Notes: generated by a model not told the origin, from the letters alone. A stretch of DNA of 64,000 nucleotides from CAVQCJ01 sp963849365 (GCA_963849365.1 CAWKHA010000004.1:1860001-1924000), one strand, 5' to 3'. Counted from the stretch's first letter, positions 43,095 through 52,403 are shown. A program made the numbers and translations.

Positions 43095-43462
43095 GCGGCG
43101 TTGACCAGGTAGTCCCAGAGCACCGCCTCCCACGCGTCGGGCAGCGAGAGCTCGTTGACCGCATCGCGCATGTGCGCGAGCCAGCGGTCGCGCGCGAGCG
43201 GCGTGACGGCGAAGGGTGCGTGCCGCATCCGTAGCCGCGGATGACCGCGCTGCTCGGAGTAGGTGCGCGGCCCGCCCCAGTACTGCTCCAGGAACAGAGT
43301 CAGCCGCACCGCCGCCGGTCCGAGGTCCTCGTCCGGGTAGAGCGGCCGCAGCACCGGGTCGCCGGCGACCCCGGCGTAGAACCGGGCGACGAGCCGCTCG
43401 AACGTCGCGCGCCCGCCCATCGCCTCGTAGGGCGTGATCTGCGCCGGCTCGCTCTCGGTCAT
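42899..43462 (-). CDS. glbO: group II truncated haemoglobin (GlbO-type) with long tail
   Basis: Residues 10-135 are a 2-on-2 globin: TPYEAMGGRATFERLVARFY, LFLEQYWGGPRTYSEQRGHP with the group II WGGP signature, then RLRMRHAPFAV with the proximal-histidine region. It binds oxygen or nitric oxide and may protect respiration. Mycobacterial GlbO is about 128 residues; this one continues for about 55 residues of proline/serine-rich tail (GAQPPAPAEPPVPPSRDHTP). That tail is antisense to the end of the convergent gene. ATG at 43462 follows GACGAT at 6 bases, a leaderless pattern. Confidence 0.92.
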   Translation of the reverse strand: MTESEPAQITPYEAMGGRATFERLVARFYAGVAGDPVLRPLYPDEDLGPAAVRLTLFLEQYWGGPRTYSEQRGHPRLRMRHAPFAVTPLARDRWLAHMRDAVNELSLPDAWEAVLWDYLVNAAYSMVNMFDEEGGGAGAQPPAPAEPPVPPSRDHTPRSTPSPVPPPSRRSATEPPGQASRSHGPDS

Positions 43463-43541
43463 GGCGCCATCGTCCCAGACCGCGTCGCGTCACCCGGGTG
43501 GGCGCTCAGGACCGGACCGACCGGAGGACGACATTCCACCA

Positions 43542-45149
43542 GTGACCCCTCCCTCCCAGGTCGCACGCCGTGACGTCTTCCGCGTCGCCTTCGTAGGCGC
43601 CGCCGTCGCGGCCTCCGGGGCCGTCTCGTCCGCCGCCTCCCCCCCGGCGGCGGCGAGCGGTCCCGTCCTCACCACCAGCACGAACATGCACCTGCTCCGC
43701 CGGCTGACCTACGGGCCGTCGCCGGCCGCCGTCGCCGAGATCGAGTCCTACGGGCCGCAGGGATGGGTGCGGGCCCAGCTGAACCCGTCGGCGGTCAGCG
43801 ACTCGGTGTGCGCCGGCTACCTGGCCCGCTACCCGCGGCTGAGCTGGACGATCCCGCAGGCCCGGGCGAACCTCGACGGCGGTGCCTGGGACCTGATGAG
43901 CGACCTCGGCCAGGCGACGCTCCTGCGGATGGTCTGGAGCCGGCGGCAGCTCTTCGAGGTCATGGTCGAGTTCTGGTCCAACCACCTGAACATCACGAAC
44001 CCGAGCAGCGACGTCTGGGACAGCCGGCACGACTACGACCGCACTGTGATCCGGGCGTACGCGCTCGGCAAGTTCTCCGACCTGCTGTGGGCGAGCGCCA
44101 CGCACCCCGCGATGATGCGCTACCTGAACAACGCCGACTCGGTGCCGCCGGACTTCAACGAGAACTACGGGCGCGAGCTGCTGGAGCTGCACACCGTCGG
44201 GGTCGACGCGGGCTACACCGAGGTCGACATGCGCAACTCCGCGCTGATCATGAGCGGGTTCGGCGTCCACGACGTGTGGCGGCCGGACGGCCAGCCGCAG
44301 GACCCCAAGAACGGCCTGTTCGAGTACCAGCCGGAGAACCACTACGTGGGCCCGGTCCAGGTGATGGGGTTCAGCTCGCCGAACCCGAACCAGGCGGGCG
44401 GCTTCACCGTCGGCAAGGCGTACGTGTCGTACCTCGCCCACCATCCCGCCACGGCGCGGCGGATCGCGGACAAGCTGGTGACCCGGTTCATCTCCGACGA
44501 CCCGATGCCCAGGCTCGCCGCGCGGCTGGCCACCACGTACCTGAACGCGGACACCGCGATCGTGCCGGTGCTGAAGGACCTGTTCGCCAGCCTGGAGTTC
44601 CGGGCGCACCAGGGCACGAAGGTGAAGCGGCCCGTGGAGGACCTGGTGTCCTCGTGCCGCACGCTGGGCATCACGCCCGACCCCGGTAGTGGCACCGACG
44701 GCCTGCAGGCGCTCTGGTGGGAGTCGGACAGCCTCGGCCACATGCCGCTGGCGTGGCCGATGCCTAACGGGTACTCGGACGTCGCGGTGGACTGGCAGTC
44801 CACGAACCAGACGCTGGAGCGCTGGAACCTGCACATGGCCCTGGCCGGCCAGTGGTGGCCGGTGGGCAACGTCGACCCGAAGAACCCGCAGAACACCCCG
44901 ATGCTGCAGGCCCCCGCGCTGTCGACCTTCCTGCCGAGCCCGCTCCCGGCGACGTACGCCGGCTTCGTCGACGCGATGGCGCAGCGGCTGGTGTACCAGA
45001 AGATGGCGCCCGCGGCGCGGGACGCGGTGGTCGCGTTCCTGGGCAAGAGCCCGACGTCCCCGCTGAAGTCGACCGACGCCGCCGTCACCTGGAAGCTGCC
45101 GTACGTCCTCGCGCTGATCCTCGACTCGGTCTACCACGCGTTGAGGTGA
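43542..45149 (+). CDS. Tat-exported DUF1800 protein
   Basis: A 535-residue DUF1800 protein of unknown function. The N-terminus has a twin-arginine-like signal (VARRDVFRVAFVGAAVAASG) with cleavage near SAAS. Family landmarks are seen: LLRRLTYGPSPAAVAEIESY, FWSNHLNITNP, NYGRELLELHTVGVDAGYTE and TRFISDDPMP. GTG at 43542 is the start that leaves a sensible signal length. DUF1501 follows 5 bases later; the two families are almost always encoded together and are thought to form an exported complex. Tat export suggests a bound cofactor. Confidence 0.9.
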   Translation: MTPPSQVARRDVFRVAFVGAAVAASGAVSSAASPPAAASGPVLTTSTNMHLLRRLTYGPSPAAVAEIESYGPQGWVRAQLNPSAVSDSVCAGYLARYPRLSWTIPQARANLDGGAWDLMSDLGQATLLRMVWSRRQLFEVMVEFWSNHLNITNPSSDVWDSRHDYDRTVIRAYALGKFSDLLWASATHPAMMRYLNNADSVPPDFNENYGRELLELHTVGVDAGYTEVDMRNSALIMSGFGVHDVWRPDGQPQDPKNGLFEYQPENHYVGPVQVMGFSSPNPNQAGGFTVGKAYVSYLAHHPATARRIADKLVTRFISDDPMPRLAARLATTYLNADTAIVPVLKDLFASLEFRAHQGTKVKRPVEDLVSSCRTLGITPDPGSGTDGLQALWWESDSLGHMPLAWPMPNGYSDVAVDWQSTNQTLERWNLHMALAGQWWPVGNVDPKNPQNTPMLQAPALSTFLPSPLPATYAGFVDAMAQRLVYQKMAPAARDAVVAFLGKSPTSPLKSTDAAVTWKLPYVLALILDSVYHALR

Positions 45150-45154
45150 CGGCC

Positions 45155-46513
45155 ATGACCACGAGCGGCTCCGGGCCGGCGCGGCGCGGCTGCGGCTGCC
45201 CCGGCCACGAGCCCGACGCGCAGGCCGGCCGGCAGGACCGCACCGAGCGGCGCGGCTTCAGCCGCCGTGCCTTCCTGCGCCGGACGGCCGTGCTCGCCAC
45301 GGCGACCGGGCTCACGGGCCGCGAGCTCGCCACCCGGGTCGCGTTCGCTTCCTCGCCCGCGTACACCGGTGACGTCCTGGTGGTGCTCTCGTTCCGCGGC
45401 GGCTTCGACGGGCTGTCGTGCGTGGTGCCGCGCAGCGACGCGGACCTGGCGTCGGCGCGGCCGAACATCCGGGTGCCGGACGGGTCGTTGCTCGCGCTGG
45501 GGAACGCCGGCAACGGGAACGACAACCGCTTCGGGCTGCACCCCGCGATGGCACCGCTCATGCCGATGTGGAACGCCGGCACCTTCGGCCTCGTGCACGC
45601 GGTCGGCCAGGTCAACCCGACCCGCTCGCACTTCGAGGCGATGGAGGAGATGGAGAAGGCGGCGCCGGGCTCGTCGCTGCGCACGGGCTGGATCGACCGG
45701 GTGCTCGGCGACCGTGGCACCGGGACCGCGTTCCAGGGCTGCGCGATCGGCAACGGCGGCGTGACGACCCAGTTCCAGGGCCCGGCACCCGAGCTGGGCC
45801 TGTACCGCATCGACAACTTCGACCTGTCCGGGGCGGGCGACGACCTGACGCCCTGGGACGCGGCGCTGCGCGCGCTGAACGCCGGCGGCCCGCCGGCCGT
45901 CCAGGGCCAGGTAGCCACGACGCTGGGGGCGCTGGCCACCACCCGGACGCTGATGGCCGCCGGCTACACGCCCGACAACGGCGCGGTGTACGACGAGAAC
46001 AGCGACCTGGCGACGTCGCTGCGGGACGTGGCGCGGCTGATCAAGGCCGGCGTCGGGCTGCAGGTGGCGGCGGTCGACTACGGCGACTGGGACATGCACG
46101 AGGGTCTGGCCGCCGGCACGCTCGACCCGACCCAGGGCTGGATGCACGACAAGCTGACCGAGCTGGCCGGGGCGCTGGCCGCGTTCTTCACCGACCTGGG
46201 CCCGACGCTGACCGGGAACGTCAGCATGCTCACGCTGTCTGAGTTCGGCCGCCGGGTGGAGGAGAACGGGTCGCACGGCCTGGACCACGGTCACGGCAAC
46301 GCTGTGCTGCTCCTGGGCGGTGGCATCGTCGGCGGCAAGGTGCACGGCACCTGGCCCGGCCTGGCCGACGCCGCGCTCGACGACGGCGACCTGGCGGCGA
46401 CGACCGACTACCGCAACCTGATCGGCGAGCTGCTGGTCAAACGGTGCGGGGCGTCGTCGGTCTCGTCGGTGTTCCCGGGTCTGAGCTACTCCGCCCCCGG
46501 GATCGCCCACTGA
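45155..46513 (+). CDS. Tat-exported DUF1501 protein
   Basis: A 452-residue DUF1501 protein, a sulphatase/alkaline-phosphatase-like fold of unknown role. A clear twin-arginine signal (FSRRAFLRRTAVLATA, arginines 37-38) follows an unusual 30-residue pre-sequence with C-G-C-P-G-H. Core motifs: VLVVLSFRGGFDGLSCVVPR, FGLHPAMAPLMPMWNAGTFG, HAVGQVNPTRSHFEAMEEME and SEFGRRVEENGSHGLDHGHG. It is downstream of and coupled with DUF1800. The end overlaps the convergent P-loop gene by 28 bases. Confidence 0.92.
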   Translation: MTTSGSGPARRGCGCPGHEPDAQAGRQDRTERRGFSRRAFLRRTAVLATATGLTGRELATRVAFASSPAYTGDVLVVLSFRGGFDGLSCVVPRSDADLASARPNIRVPDGSLLALGNAGNGNDNRFGLHPAMAPLMPMWNAGTFGLVHAVGQVNPTRSHFEAMEEMEKAAPGSSLRTGWIDRVLGDRGTGTAFQGCAIGNGGVTTQFQGPAPELGLYRIDNFDLSGAGDDLTPWDAALRALNAGGPPAVQGQVATTLGALATTRTLMAAGYTPDNGAVYDENSDLATSLRDVARLIKAGVGLQVAAVDYGDWDMHEGLAAGTLDPTQGWMHDKLTELAGALAAFFTDLGPTLTGNVSMLTLSEFGRRVEENGSHGLDHGHGNAVLLLGGGIVGGKVHGTWPGLADAALDDGDLAATTDYRNLIGELLVKRCGASSVSSVFPGLSYSAPGIAH

Positions 46514-47073
46514 GCCTGCGGCCGGCCGTCGAGGTGGGCGAGGATCTCGCTGGCGGTGTCCGCCAACGGCCGCCCGTCATTGGCGACGACGAGGTCGGCG
46601 TCCAGCACCGATGAGTCGGCCCACAGCTCGGTCTGGATGCCGATTTCTGCGGCCGCGATGGCTCCGTCGCCGCCGCGCAGCCGTACCCGCCCCGCGGCCA
46701 CTTCCGGCGACACCTCGAGCCGGACCACGGTGAGCGTCGCGCCGTCGAGCGCGTCCCGGACCGCCGCGACGTCGGCGGCGCTGCGCATGGTGCGCGCCAG
46801 CACGAACCGGTCGACGCCGTTCGCCCGGTAGCGGGACACGACCGATCGCAGGTTGTCGTGCAGCAGCGCGGTGAGCCGTTCCCCGGCGATGCCGGGGCCG
46901 ACCCAGCACAGCCAGTCGAGGTCGACGACGGCGTTGGCCACCCCGCGCTCCTCCAGCCGGATGCCCAGCTCGACGGCGACGCTGGTCTTGCCCGACCCGA
47001 GCGGGCCGGTGACCAGCAGGGCGCCGCCGGTCGGTGCACCCGAGCCGGTCATGCCGGGATCCGCGCCCGTCAT
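46486..47073 (-). CDS. P-loop nucleoside/nucleotide kinase-like protein
   Basis: A 195-residue P-loop protein: LLVTGPLGSGKTSVAVELGI (Walker A), NAVVDLDWLCWVG and RVRLRGGDGAIAAAEIGIQT (lid arginines) resemble gluconate- or shikimate-kinase-like small kinases. The substrate is unknown. The ATG overlaps the MscS stop (ATGA), so it is translated after MscS. Its 3' end overlaps the convergent DUF1501 gene. Confidence 0.82.
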   Translation of the reverse strand: MTGADPGMTGSGAPTGGALLVTGPLGSGKTSVAVELGIRLEERGVANAVVDLDWLCWVGPGIAGERLTALLHDNLRSVVSRYRANGVDRFVLARTMRSAADVAAVRDALDGATLTVVRLEVSPEVAAGRVRLRGGDGAIAAAEIGIQTELWADSSVLDADLVVANDGRPLADTASEILAHLDGRPQAQWAIPGAE

Positions 47074-48008
47074 CCGGCCGCGGTGTCCGTGTCACCGGGC
47101 GGGCGCGCCCGCGGCTCGGCGTAGGACAGGCCGGCGGAGTCGAGGGCCTCCTTGACCCGCACCCGGAGCTCGCGCGTCACCGCGCCCTGGCGGGTGGCCT
47201 TCGTGTGCAGCCGGACCCGCACCTGGACAGCCTCGGGCGTGATCGACTCCACCGAGACGATCGGCGGCTCGTCCAGCACGTCCACCCGCCAGCTCAGGTC
47301 GTCGGCGAGCCGTCCGGCGGTCTCGCGCAGCACCGCCTGCACCTGGTCGAGGTCGTACGTCGGCGGCACCGGCACCTGCACGTCGGCCACCGCCCAGCCC
47401 TGTGACTTGTTGCCCACCCGGGCGATGGAGCCGTTCGGGACGTACCAGACGACGCCGTTGTCGTCGCGCAGCTTGGTGACCCGCAGGCCGACGTCCTCGA
47501 CCGTGCCGGTGGCCTGGCCGGTGTCGACCAGGTCACCGACGCCGTACTGGTCCTCGAAGATCATGAACACGCCGGTGAGGAAGTCACGGATGAGGCTCTG
47601 CGCGCCGAAGCCGATCGCGATGCCGGCGATGCCGGCGCTGGCGACGATGGGACCGACGTTGATCCCGAGCAGGCTGAGCACGATGACGATCGCGACCCCG
47701 AGGACCACGAACGTGGTCACGCTCTTCAGCAGCTGCCCGAGGGTGCGGGCCCGGGCCGCGGTGCGCTCGACCACCAGCTGGGTGGTCTCCTCGCGCTCGC
47801 GACCCACCCGGCCGCGTTCGGAGCGCTTCTTGGTGGCCGAGTCCGTGAAGCTGCGCACCACCCGGTTGACCAGCACGCGGATGAGCCAGCGCACCACGAA
47901 CGCCATCAGGACGGTGACGACGATCGCGACCACGACCGCCCAGTGGCTGCCAAGCCTGTCCGACCAGCTGGTCCCGCCCTGGGCCGCTGCCGGCACCGCG
48001 CTGATCAC
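47070..48008 (-). CDS. MscS-type mechanosensitive channel
   Basis: A small-conductance mechanosensitive channel of 312 residues that opens on hypo-osmotic stress. Helices: VVVAIVVTVLMAFVVRWLIR, VTTFVVLGVAIVIVLSLLGI, and the pore helix ASAGIAGIAIGFGAQSLIRD, followed by the cytoplasmic vestibule beginning FMIFEDQYGVGDLVD. The charged loop between the first helices is long (RSERGRVGREREE). GTG at 48008 has TAGGCT 6 bases upstream, so it is probably leaderless; this box overlaps the prolyl oligopeptidase stop codon. Confidence 0.93.
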   Translation of the reverse strand: MISAVPAAAQGGTSWSDRLGSHWAVVVAIVVTVLMAFVVRWLIRVLVNRVVRSFTDSATKKRSERGRVGREREETTQLVVERTAARARTLGQLLKSVTTFVVLGVAIVIVLSLLGINVGPIVASAGIAGIAIGFGAQSLIRDFLTGVFMIFEDQYGVGDLVDTGQATGTVEDVGLRVTKLRDDNGVVWYVPNGSIARVGNKSQGWAVADVQVPVPPTYDLDQVQAVLRETAGRLADDLSWRVDVLDEPPIVSVESITPEAVQVRVRLHTKATRQGAVTRELRVRVKEALDSAGLSYAEPRARPPGDTDTAAG

Positions 48009-48014
48009 GGGGAC

Positions 48015-48020
48015 AGCCTA
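48015..48020 (-). promoter_or_regulatory. -10 box TAGGCT of a probable leaderless mscS promoter
   Basis: Read on the minus strand, TAGGCT ends 6 bases before the GTG at 48008. Its first three bases are the TAG stop of the upstream prolyl oligopeptidase gene, so the promoter is embedded in that gene's end. Confidence 0.5.
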
Positions 48021-50126
48021 GGCAGCCGGACCCGCCTCCAGGCCCGTGTACGCGGCCGCGAACGCGAGGACGTCGGCCGACAGGTCCACCGCGCGGGTCA
48101 CCGCCCGCGCCCCGTGCCCGACGTCCTTCTCGGCCCGCAGCAGCACCGGCCGACCGGAGGTGCTCGACCACTGCAGCGCCGCGCACATCTTCCGGGCGTG
48201 CAACGGGTCGACCCGGGTGTCGCCGTCGAACACCGTGAACAGGACGGCCGGGTAGGGCGCCGCCCGCTCGGCCGCGTGGTACGGGGAGTAGGCCAGCAGC
48301 CAGTCGAGCTCGCCGGGCTCGTCGGCGCTGCCGTACTCCACGTTCCAGGTGGCACCGAGCCCGAACTTCTCGAAGCGCGCCATGTCCAGCAGCGGCGCCG
48401 AGCAGACGACCGCGGCGTACAGGTCGGGGCGCTGGGTCAGGACGGCCCCGACGAGCAGCCCGCCGTTCGATCCCCCCGAGATCGACAGCTGCCGCGGTGT
48501 CGTCCACCCCCCGTCGACCAGCCACTGCGCGGCGGCGTTGAAGTCGTCGAAGACGTTCTGCTTGTGGGCGAGCATGCCCGACCGGTGCCAGTCCTCGCCC
48601 TCCTCGCCACCGCCGCGCAGGTTCGCGATCGCGTAGACGCCGCCCGCCTCCAGCCAGGCCAGCACGCTGGCTGAGTAGGCGGGGGTGAGCGAGATCCCGA
48701 AGCCGCCGTAGCCGTACAGCACGGCCGGGCGCGGCCGGTCCGGGGTGCCGTCCTCCGCGGTCGAGCCGGGTCCGGCCAGCACGAACATGCGCACGGTCGT
48801 GCCGTCGGCCGAGGCGTACTCGACCTGGCGGGCGGTGACCGCGGGCACGTCGACGGTGCCGGGGGCGGTCGCCCACAGCGTGACCTCGCCGGTGCGTGCG
48901 TCGTAGTGCTGCACCGACGACGGCGTGACGTGGTCGGTGTAGCCGAACCAGGCCTCGTGCCCACCCTCGGGCCGCTCGACGATCCCGCCGACCGAGCCGA
49001 GCCCGGGCAGGACCACCGTGCCCGCGCGTGCTCCGCTGACCAGGTCGTGCACCGTGACCTCGGAGACGGCGTGCCGCGTCCACGACGCCAGCAGGACCGG
49101 CTTCTCCAGCTCGTCCCCGTCCAGGATCGCGAAGCCGTCGAGCACTGCGACATGGTCCTGCGGCAGCAGGTCCTGCCAGTGCTCCGCGGTCGGGTGCTCG
49201 GGGTCCGTCACGCAGACGCGTCCGCGCGGAGCCTCGTGGTCGGTGAAGACGTACAGGCGCCCGTCGCGTCCCACCTCGACGCCGGTCTGTGCGTCCACCC
49301 CGACCTGGACCGGGCGCAGCCGGGGTTCCGCCGGCGGGTCGGCGGACAGGTCGGCGATCCACAGGTCGTTGCGCGGGGCGGTGCCTTCGGACGCCGAGAC
49401 GACCAGCCAGCGTCCGTCGCGGGACACCGATACGCCGTAGTACTCCGTGGCCTTGCGGCCCGCGCCGAAGATCAGGACGTCCTGGTCGGGGTGGCTGCCC
49501 ACCTCGTGCAGCCAGACCCGGCGGTGGAACTGCTCCTCGCCGGCTGGGACCTGGTCCGGGGGCAGCCGGCGCACGTAGTAGTACGCCCGCCCGCCGGGCA
49601 GGAACGCGATCGGTGAGTACCGGGCCCGGTCGATCGGGCCGTCGACGGTGTCGCCGGTCACGACGTCCATGACCCGGACGACCGACTCCTCGGTGCCGCC
49701 CTCGGAGAGCTGGTACGCGAGCAGGTCGCCCTCCTTGGAGGGCTGCCAGGAGTCGAGCGTGGTGAGGCCGCCAGGGTCCAGCGCCATCGGGTCGACGAGC
49801 ACGCGCTCGGTCCCGTCCGGGTCCACCGTCAACAGCACCGCGTGCTCCTGCTCGGCGGTCCGGCGCATCAGGAACTGCCGCTCGCCCCGCCAGACCGGGG
49901 CGCTGACCATGCCCGCGGCCAGCAGCTCGCCGAGCCGCGCGTGGAACGGTGCCCGCATCGGCCACTGCTCGCGCTCGGCCGCGAACAGGCGCTCCTGGGC
50001 GTCGGCCCAGGCCTGGGTCCGCGGGTCGGCCGCGTCCTCCAGCCACCGGTAGGGGTCGGCGACGGGTCGGCCGGAGAGGTCCTCGACGAGGTCCAGGCGC
50101 GGCGCCAGAGCGGGGTCGACGGTCAT
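48018..50126 (-). CDS. prolyl oligopeptidase (S9A serine peptidase)
   Basis: A 702-residue cytosolic peptidase that cuts short peptides after proline. The N-terminal YRWLEDAADPRTQAW lead-in and seven-blade propeller are followed by an alpha/beta hydrolase domain: SISGGSNGGLLVGAVLTQRP with the nucleophilic serine (about residue 553), FDGDTRVDPLHARKM with the acid, and EKDVGHGARAVT with the histidine. No signal peptide. The ATG at 50126 is divergent from an HNH gene. Confidence 0.93.
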   Translation of the reverse strand: MTVDPALAPRLDLVEDLSGRPVADPYRWLEDAADPRTQAWADAQERLFAAEREQWPMRAPFHARLGELLAAGMVSAPVWRGERQFLMRRTAEQEHAVLLTVDPDGTERVLVDPMALDPGGLTTLDSWQPSKEGDLLAYQLSEGGTEESVVRVMDVVTGDTVDGPIDRARYSPIAFLPGGRAYYYVRRLPPDQVPAGEEQFHRRVWLHEVGSHPDQDVLIFGAGRKATEYYGVSVSRDGRWLVVSASEGTAPRNDLWIADLSADPPAEPRLRPVQVGVDAQTGVEVGRDGRLYVFTDHEAPRGRVCVTDPEHPTAEHWQDLLPQDHVAVLDGFAILDGDELEKPVLLASWTRHAVSEVTVHDLVSGARAGTVVLPGLGSVGGIVERPEGGHEAWFGYTDHVTPSSVQHYDARTGEVTLWATAPGTVDVPAVTARQVEYASADGTTVRMFVLAGPGSTAEDGTPDRPRPAVLYGYGGFGISLTPAYSASVLAWLEAGGVYAIANLRGGGEEGEDWHRSGMLAHKQNVFDDFNAAAQWLVDGGWTTPRQLSISGGSNGGLLVGAVLTQRPDLYAAVVCSAPLLDMARFEKFGLGATWNVEYGSADEPGELDWLLAYSPYHAAERAAPYPAVLFTVFDGDTRVDPLHARKMCAALQWSSTSGRPVLLRAEKDVGHGARAVTRAVDLSADVLAFAAAYTGLEAGPAA

Positions 50127-50200
50127 GCCGCGTCACCCTAAGGGGGGCGGCTGGGTGAATGCCGCTGGCGCCCCGCCGTGTCGGCGTCGACACTTGGTCC

Positions 50201-50734
50201 GTGGCTCACACGCTCGTCCTCAACGCCACGTACGAGCCGCTCGGCGTGGTGGGGGAGCGACGCGCCCTGCTGCTGGTCCTGGCTGCGAAGGCCACGGCTC
50301 TGGAGGACTCCGACCGGGTGGCCCGCTCGGTGGACCAGGTGCTGGCGCTGCCGGCCGTGATCCGGCTCAACCGGTTCGTGAAGATCCCGCACCGCGGGGC
50401 GGTCCCGCTGACCCGCCGAGCGGTGTTCGCGCGGGACGGCGGCCGCTGTGCCTACTGCGGCGCCGCGGCGGCGAGCATCGACCATGTGGTGCCGCGTAGC
50501 CGCGGCGGCCGCCACACCTGGGACAACGTGGTGGCCGCCTGTCATCGCTGCAACCGGCTCAAGGCGGACCGCACCCCGGCGGACCTGGGCTGGCGGCTGC
50601 GATCGACCCCGAGCCAGCCGATCGGCCCGGCCTGGCGGGTCCTGGCCAGCGGCCGGCACGACCCGGTGTGGACCCGGTACCTGGTGGGTCACGGCGTGTC
50701 CGAGCTGGCCCTGCCGGTCGCGGCCGCGCCGTAG
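50201..50734 (+). CDS. HNH endonuclease family protein
   Basis: A 177-residue protein starting VAHTLVLNATYEPLGVV, which is the usual start of this conserved actinobacterial HNH family; an earlier start at 50159 adds unrelated residues. The HNH centre reads RDGGRCAYCGAAAASIDHVV with C-x2-C and paired CHRCNRLKADRTP. Such proteins bind a zinc-stabilised metal site and are predicted nucleases. GACACT lies 6 bases before the GTG and may be a leaderless -10. It resembles Rv2469c, near glbO and pepN. Confidence 0.9.
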   Translation: MAHTLVLNATYEPLGVVGERRALLLVLAAKATALEDSDRVARSVDQVLALPAVIRLNRFVKIPHRGAVPLTRRAVFARDGGRCAYCGAAAASIDHVVPRSRGGRHTWDNVVAACHRCNRLKADRTPADLGWRLRSTPSQPIGPAWRVLASGRHDPVWTRYLVGHGVSELALPVAAAP

Positions 50735-50808
50735 GCTCGTACCGCTGGACGGGCCCCGGCCGGCGGGCAGGCACGGGCAGGACGGACGCGCGGGACGGAG
50801 GGGTCGAG

Positions 50809-51066
50809 ATGGCCGACGACGGCGGGCTGTCCGAGCCGAAGGAACTCAAGGCGGACGGCCGCGTCGGTGGCCGCTCGACCAAGTTCTGGGTGGTGCTCGG
50901 GCTGTCGCTGCTCGGGTTCGTGCTGCTGGTCCAGAACAGCTCGAACACGGACGTTCACGTCCTGTGGTTCACGATCCGGATGCCCCTGGTCTTCCTGCTC
51001 GTCGCGATGGTTCTCGTGGGGGCCGCCCTGGACCGCGCCTGGCAGTGGCGGCAGCGGCGGCGGTGA
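50809..51066 (+). CDS. LapA-domain small membrane protein
   Basis: An 85-residue protein with two membrane helices (FWVVLGLSLLGFVLLVQNSS; PLVFLLVAMVLVGAALDRAW) and the LapA/DUF1049 layout, with a short loop containing NTDVHVLWF. LapA-like proteins take part in membrane or envelope assembly in other bacteria; here the role is unknown. GGAGGGG precedes the ATG. It overlaps the following histidine kinase gene by GTGA, suggesting that it helps that sensor. Confidence 0.82.
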   Translation: MADDGGLSEPKELKADGRVGGRSTKFWVVLGLSLLGFVLLVQNSSNTDVHVLWFTIRMPLVFLLVAMVLVGAALDRAWQWRQRRR

Positions 51067-52403
51067 GCCGGACCCGGCGCAACCGACCGCTGCGCGGCCA
51101 GCTCAGGGCGGCGATCCTGCTGGCGACCGCGGCGGCGCTCCTCGTCTTCGCGGTCCCGCTCGGCTTCGCCCTGCGCAGCGCGTACATCGAGCAGGCCGAG
51201 ACCGGGCTGGAGCGCGAGATCTCACGGGTGCTGGTCAAGGTGCCGGACAACCAGCTGCTGACCCAGCACACCCTGCCGGTGGCCGAGGACCCGGACGTGC
51301 GTACGGGGGTGTACGACGCGCTGGGGAGGCGGGTCAGCGGGGCGGGGCCCGCCCGCTCCCCGAGGGCCGCCCAGGTAGCCGCCGTCGGCGGCTACCAGAC
51401 GTTCCGGGAGCAGGGCGAGCTGGCCACCTTCGTCGCGACCGACAACGACCGGGGCAACCGGGCGGTGGTGCGGGCGGCGCTGCCGCTCCCGGTGGTGACC
51501 GCCCGGTACCTGAAGGCGTGGGCCCTGATGGGCCTGCTGGCGCTGGGCATCCTCCTGCTGGCCTGGTGGGCCGCCGGCCGGCTGGCGCGGCGGCTGTCGG
51601 CACCACTGGAGCAGCTCGCCGAGAGCGCGGTGACGCTGGGCGCCGGCGGGTTCGCCCTGCAGGTGCCGCGTACCGGGGTCCAGGAGGTCGACGTCGTGGG
51701 CGCGGTGCTGGAGGAGTCCGGCCGCCGCCTCGGCGACCGCTTCCAGCGCGAGCGGGCGTTCAGCGCCGACGCGTCGCACCAGCTCCGCACCCCGATCACG
51801 GCCCTGCGCCTGACCCTCGAGGGCGCCTCCGTCGACCCCGCCGCGGAGGTCGGAACGGTGGCGGCCGAGGCGCTCACCCAGGTGGACCGGCTGGAGAGCA
51901 CGGTCGAGGACCTGCTCCGGCTCGCCCGCGACCTGCCCGCCCCGGCGGAGCCGGTCCACGTCGCGCCGGTCGTCGAGAGCCTCCGGGACCGGTACCGCTC
52001 GCCGCTGGCCACGCGGGGGCGGTCGCTGGTGCTGGACGTCACCGACGCGCTGCCGCCGGCCGCTTTCCACGAGGCCGCGCTGCGTCAGGTGCTGGACGTG
52101 CTCGTCGACAACGCTCTCGTCCACGGCAAGGGGACGGTGACGGTGACCGCGCAGAGCAGCGGCACCGGGGTCTCGGTGGCCGTCGACGACGAGGGCGAGC
52201 TGCCCGAGGGCGACCTGGAGGCACTGTTCCGGCGCCGGTCCTCGGCCGCCACCGGGACCGGCATCGGGCTGGCCCTGGCCCGGTCGCTGGCCGAGGCGGA
52301 GGGAGCCCGGCTGCTGGCCGCCCGGCCCGGTCACGGCACGAGGTTCACCCTGTTGATGGCCGAGTGGCAGCCTCGGCACGTCCCCGCGCACGCGCCTGCT
52401 TAG
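51063..52403 (+). CDS. membrane sensor histidine kinase
   Basis: A 446-residue two-helix sensor kinase: a first helix (AAILLATAAALLVFAVPLGF), an extracytoplasmic domain of about 110 residues, a second helix (ALMGLLALGILLLAWWAAGR), a HAMP linker, phosphoacceptor H239 in ADASHQLRTPITAL, and an ATP-binding domain with VDNALVHGKG (N box) and TGIGLALARSLAEAEGAR (G2 box). It should phosphorylate the response regulator encoded 10 bases later. GTGA overlap with the LapA gene. The signal is unknown. Confidence 0.93.
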   Translation: MSRTRRNRPLRGQLRAAILLATAAALLVFAVPLGFALRSAYIEQAETGLEREISRVLVKVPDNQLLTQHTLPVAEDPDVRTGVYDALGRRVSGAGPARSPRAAQVAAVGGYQTFREQGELATFVATDNDRGNRAVVRAALPLPVVTARYLKAWALMGLLALGILLLAWWAAGRLARRLSAPLEQLAESAVTLGAGGFALQVPRTGVQEVDVVGAVLEESGRRLGDRFQRERAFSADASHQLRTPITALRLTLEGASVDPAAEVGTVAAEALTQVDRLESTVEDLLRLARDLPAPAEPVHVAPVVESLRDRYRSPLATRGRSLVLDVTDALPPAAFHEAALRQVLDVLVDNALVHGKGTVTVTAQSSGTGVSVAVDDEGELPEGDLEALFRRRSSAATGTGIGLALARSLAEAEGARLLAARPGHGTRFTLLMAEWQPRHVPAHAPA

